The position numbers were made by a program, and so were the translations under genes. The notes under the pieces were generated by a model, which worked only from the letters and a program-made list of their open reading frames with translations, searched no databases and had not been told where the DNA came from. Source: Gammaproteobacteria bacterium (GTDB taxonomy: Bacteria > Pseudomonadota > Gammaproteobacteria > Pseudomonadales > UBA3067). From it: a stretch of DNA of 5,587 bases. Of this stretch, positions 5,099-5,587 are shown piece by piece. The stretch lies in NCBI GenBank assembly GCA_002402085.1, contig NVVB01000039.1, positions 5,569-11,155 of the forward strand, written 5' to 3'. Each line of letters opens with the position of its first letter. The stretch's first letter is position 1.

Positions 5099-5286
5099 CC
5101 AATATTACCCAACCTCACCGGATTGGAATATGCCGAGGGTCGCTCAATTAAATCCTTAAAATTGAAACGCGCCTTTCGTACCTCTTTATTTCTGAGACAT
5201 AAGTCCTTGTCCATACTTCTATATCAAAGAGGCGCGCCAAAACCGAAACTAGCCGCAAGCAACTTACGTAATACTGGAAAAGACCA

Positions 5287-5335
5287 CTTGAAATACTACA
5301 CCAAAAAACCCGTATTTTCTTGTATTTCAAGAAAA
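5287..5335 (-). promoter_or_regulatory. Two mutually exclusive hairpins upstream of csp
   Basis: CTTGAAATAC (5287-5296) and GTATTTCAAG (5322-5331) are a perfect 10-bp inverted repeat with a 25-bp spacer. Within the same DNA, TTTTCTTG (5315-5322) and CAAGAAAA (5328-5335) form a perfect 8-bp stem with a 5-nt loop. The two stems share 5322 and 5328-5331, so an RNA can form only one at a time. In a minus-strand transcript the short hairpin would be made first and could later be displaced by the longer one. If the csp transcript starts upstream of 5335, this would be a switch-like element in a long leader. Confidence 0.4.
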
Positions 5336-5385
5336 CTAGCGGCAATGAAAACTTAAACGGACCGCATCCTAAAAAAACGCGCGCT

Positions 5386-5414
5386 AATTTAAAAAAACTG
5401 GCCACAACAAACAA
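5386..5414 (-). promoter_or_regulatory. Weak candidate promoter for a long csp leader
   Basis: On the minus strand TTGTTT (5409-5414, 3 of 6) precedes TAAATT (5386-5391, 4 of 6) by 17 bases, followed by a GC-rich AGCGCGCG stretch. A start near 5379 would give a csp leader of about 320 nt that includes the alternative hairpins. The match is weak. Confidence 0.22.
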
Positions 5415-5509
5415 AGCAAGGATTCACACGGCCACTATTGTGACACCCAAGCCCTCAATATTTTTGCCCGCGCACAAATTTACGCGACCAGAACAAACCA
5501 GAAAAACCC

Positions 5510-5528
5510 ATCATTAAGAATGATTTTT
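5510..5528 (+). terminator. Possible weak AT-rich hairpin with T-run
   Basis: ATCATT (5510-5515), loop AAG, AATGAT (5519-5524), then TTTT. The stem is only A/T-rich pairs with one G-C per arm, so termination would be poor, and no supported + strand gene precedes it. Listed because the shape is right. Confidence 0.2.
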
Positions 5529-5587
5529 AAAAAAACCGAGGAATAAATTTTTAGTTTATCGAATTATTATTTTAAATTTATCTCCAA

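Larger units (their letters stand above)
5099..5587. other. Region upstream of csp with no supported gene
   Basis: Nearly 490 bp in which the open frames on both strands (for example 5123-5356 and 5320-5517 on +, 5148-5414 on -) have no ribosome site, unnatural amino-acid make-up and no family features. It probably contains the csp promoter and leader, the alternative hairpins at 5287-5335, and an AT-rich end (5517-5587) that could be a promoter region for a gene beyond the window. Confidence 0.5.

Noticed and set aside
4909..5214. 101-codon minus-strand frame overlapping csp
   Set aside because: Lies in another frame over a certain csp gene and its leader; the product has no family features.
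5123..5517. Two + strand frames of 77 and 65 codons upstream of csp
   Set aside because: No ribosome sites, Lys/Thr-rich compositions typical of translated non-coding A-rich DNA, and overlap with the inverted repeats.

Overview
The window looks like chromosomal DNA of a marine-type gammaproteobacterium of moderate GC content. This rests on the style of the heme O synthase, the transglutaminase-like protein and the CspA-family protein; genus cannot be fixed by eye. I see no phage genes, transposase, CRISPR array, tRNA or rRNA.

Layout from left to right: (1) 1-591 (+), the 3' end of an S9-family serine peptidase, cut by the window edge. (2) 592-883, a gene-free convergent spacer with a short 14-bp repeat array and a good hairpin terminator for the next gene. 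(3) 884-1792 (-), protoheme IX farnesyltransferase (ctaB/cyoE), standing alone with no oxidase genes beside it in the window. (4) 1793-2507, an unusually long divergent spacer of about 715 bp with candidate promoters at both ends and a 9-nt tandem repeat array just before the next gene. (5) 2508-3209 (+), a transglutaminase-like cysteine hydrolase with a clear Cys and His but a Thr where the triad Asp usually sits. (6) 3210-3488, a spacer with two palindromes, one a perfect 28-nt palindrome, plus an imperfect 21-bp direct repeat. (7) 3489-3977 and 4038-4430 (+), two small envelope proteins of unknown function, one membrane-anchored and one exported with four cysteines, 60 bp apart and probably co-transcribed. 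(8) 4431-4849, a convergent spacer with a hexanucleotide repeat, a perfect 12-bp inverted repeat and a likely csp terminator. (9) 4850-5059 (-), a complete CspA-family cold-shock protein. (10) 5060-5587, the csp leader region, with a hairpin next to the ribosome site and two mutually exclusive hairpins about 230-275 nt upstream, then an AT-rich end with no gene I can support.

The genes do not form one obvious pathway: heme A/O maturation, peptide hydrolysis, RNA chaperoning and an unknown envelope pair sit side by side. The most unusual material is in the spacers: the 28-nt palindrome before the small-protein pair, the 9-nt (three-codon) array before the transglutaminase gene, and related inverted repeats on both sides of csp. 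Several intergenic stretches of the + strand are strongly A- and C-rich. I found no convincing new multi-gene system; the envelope pair is the best candidate for undescribed biology.
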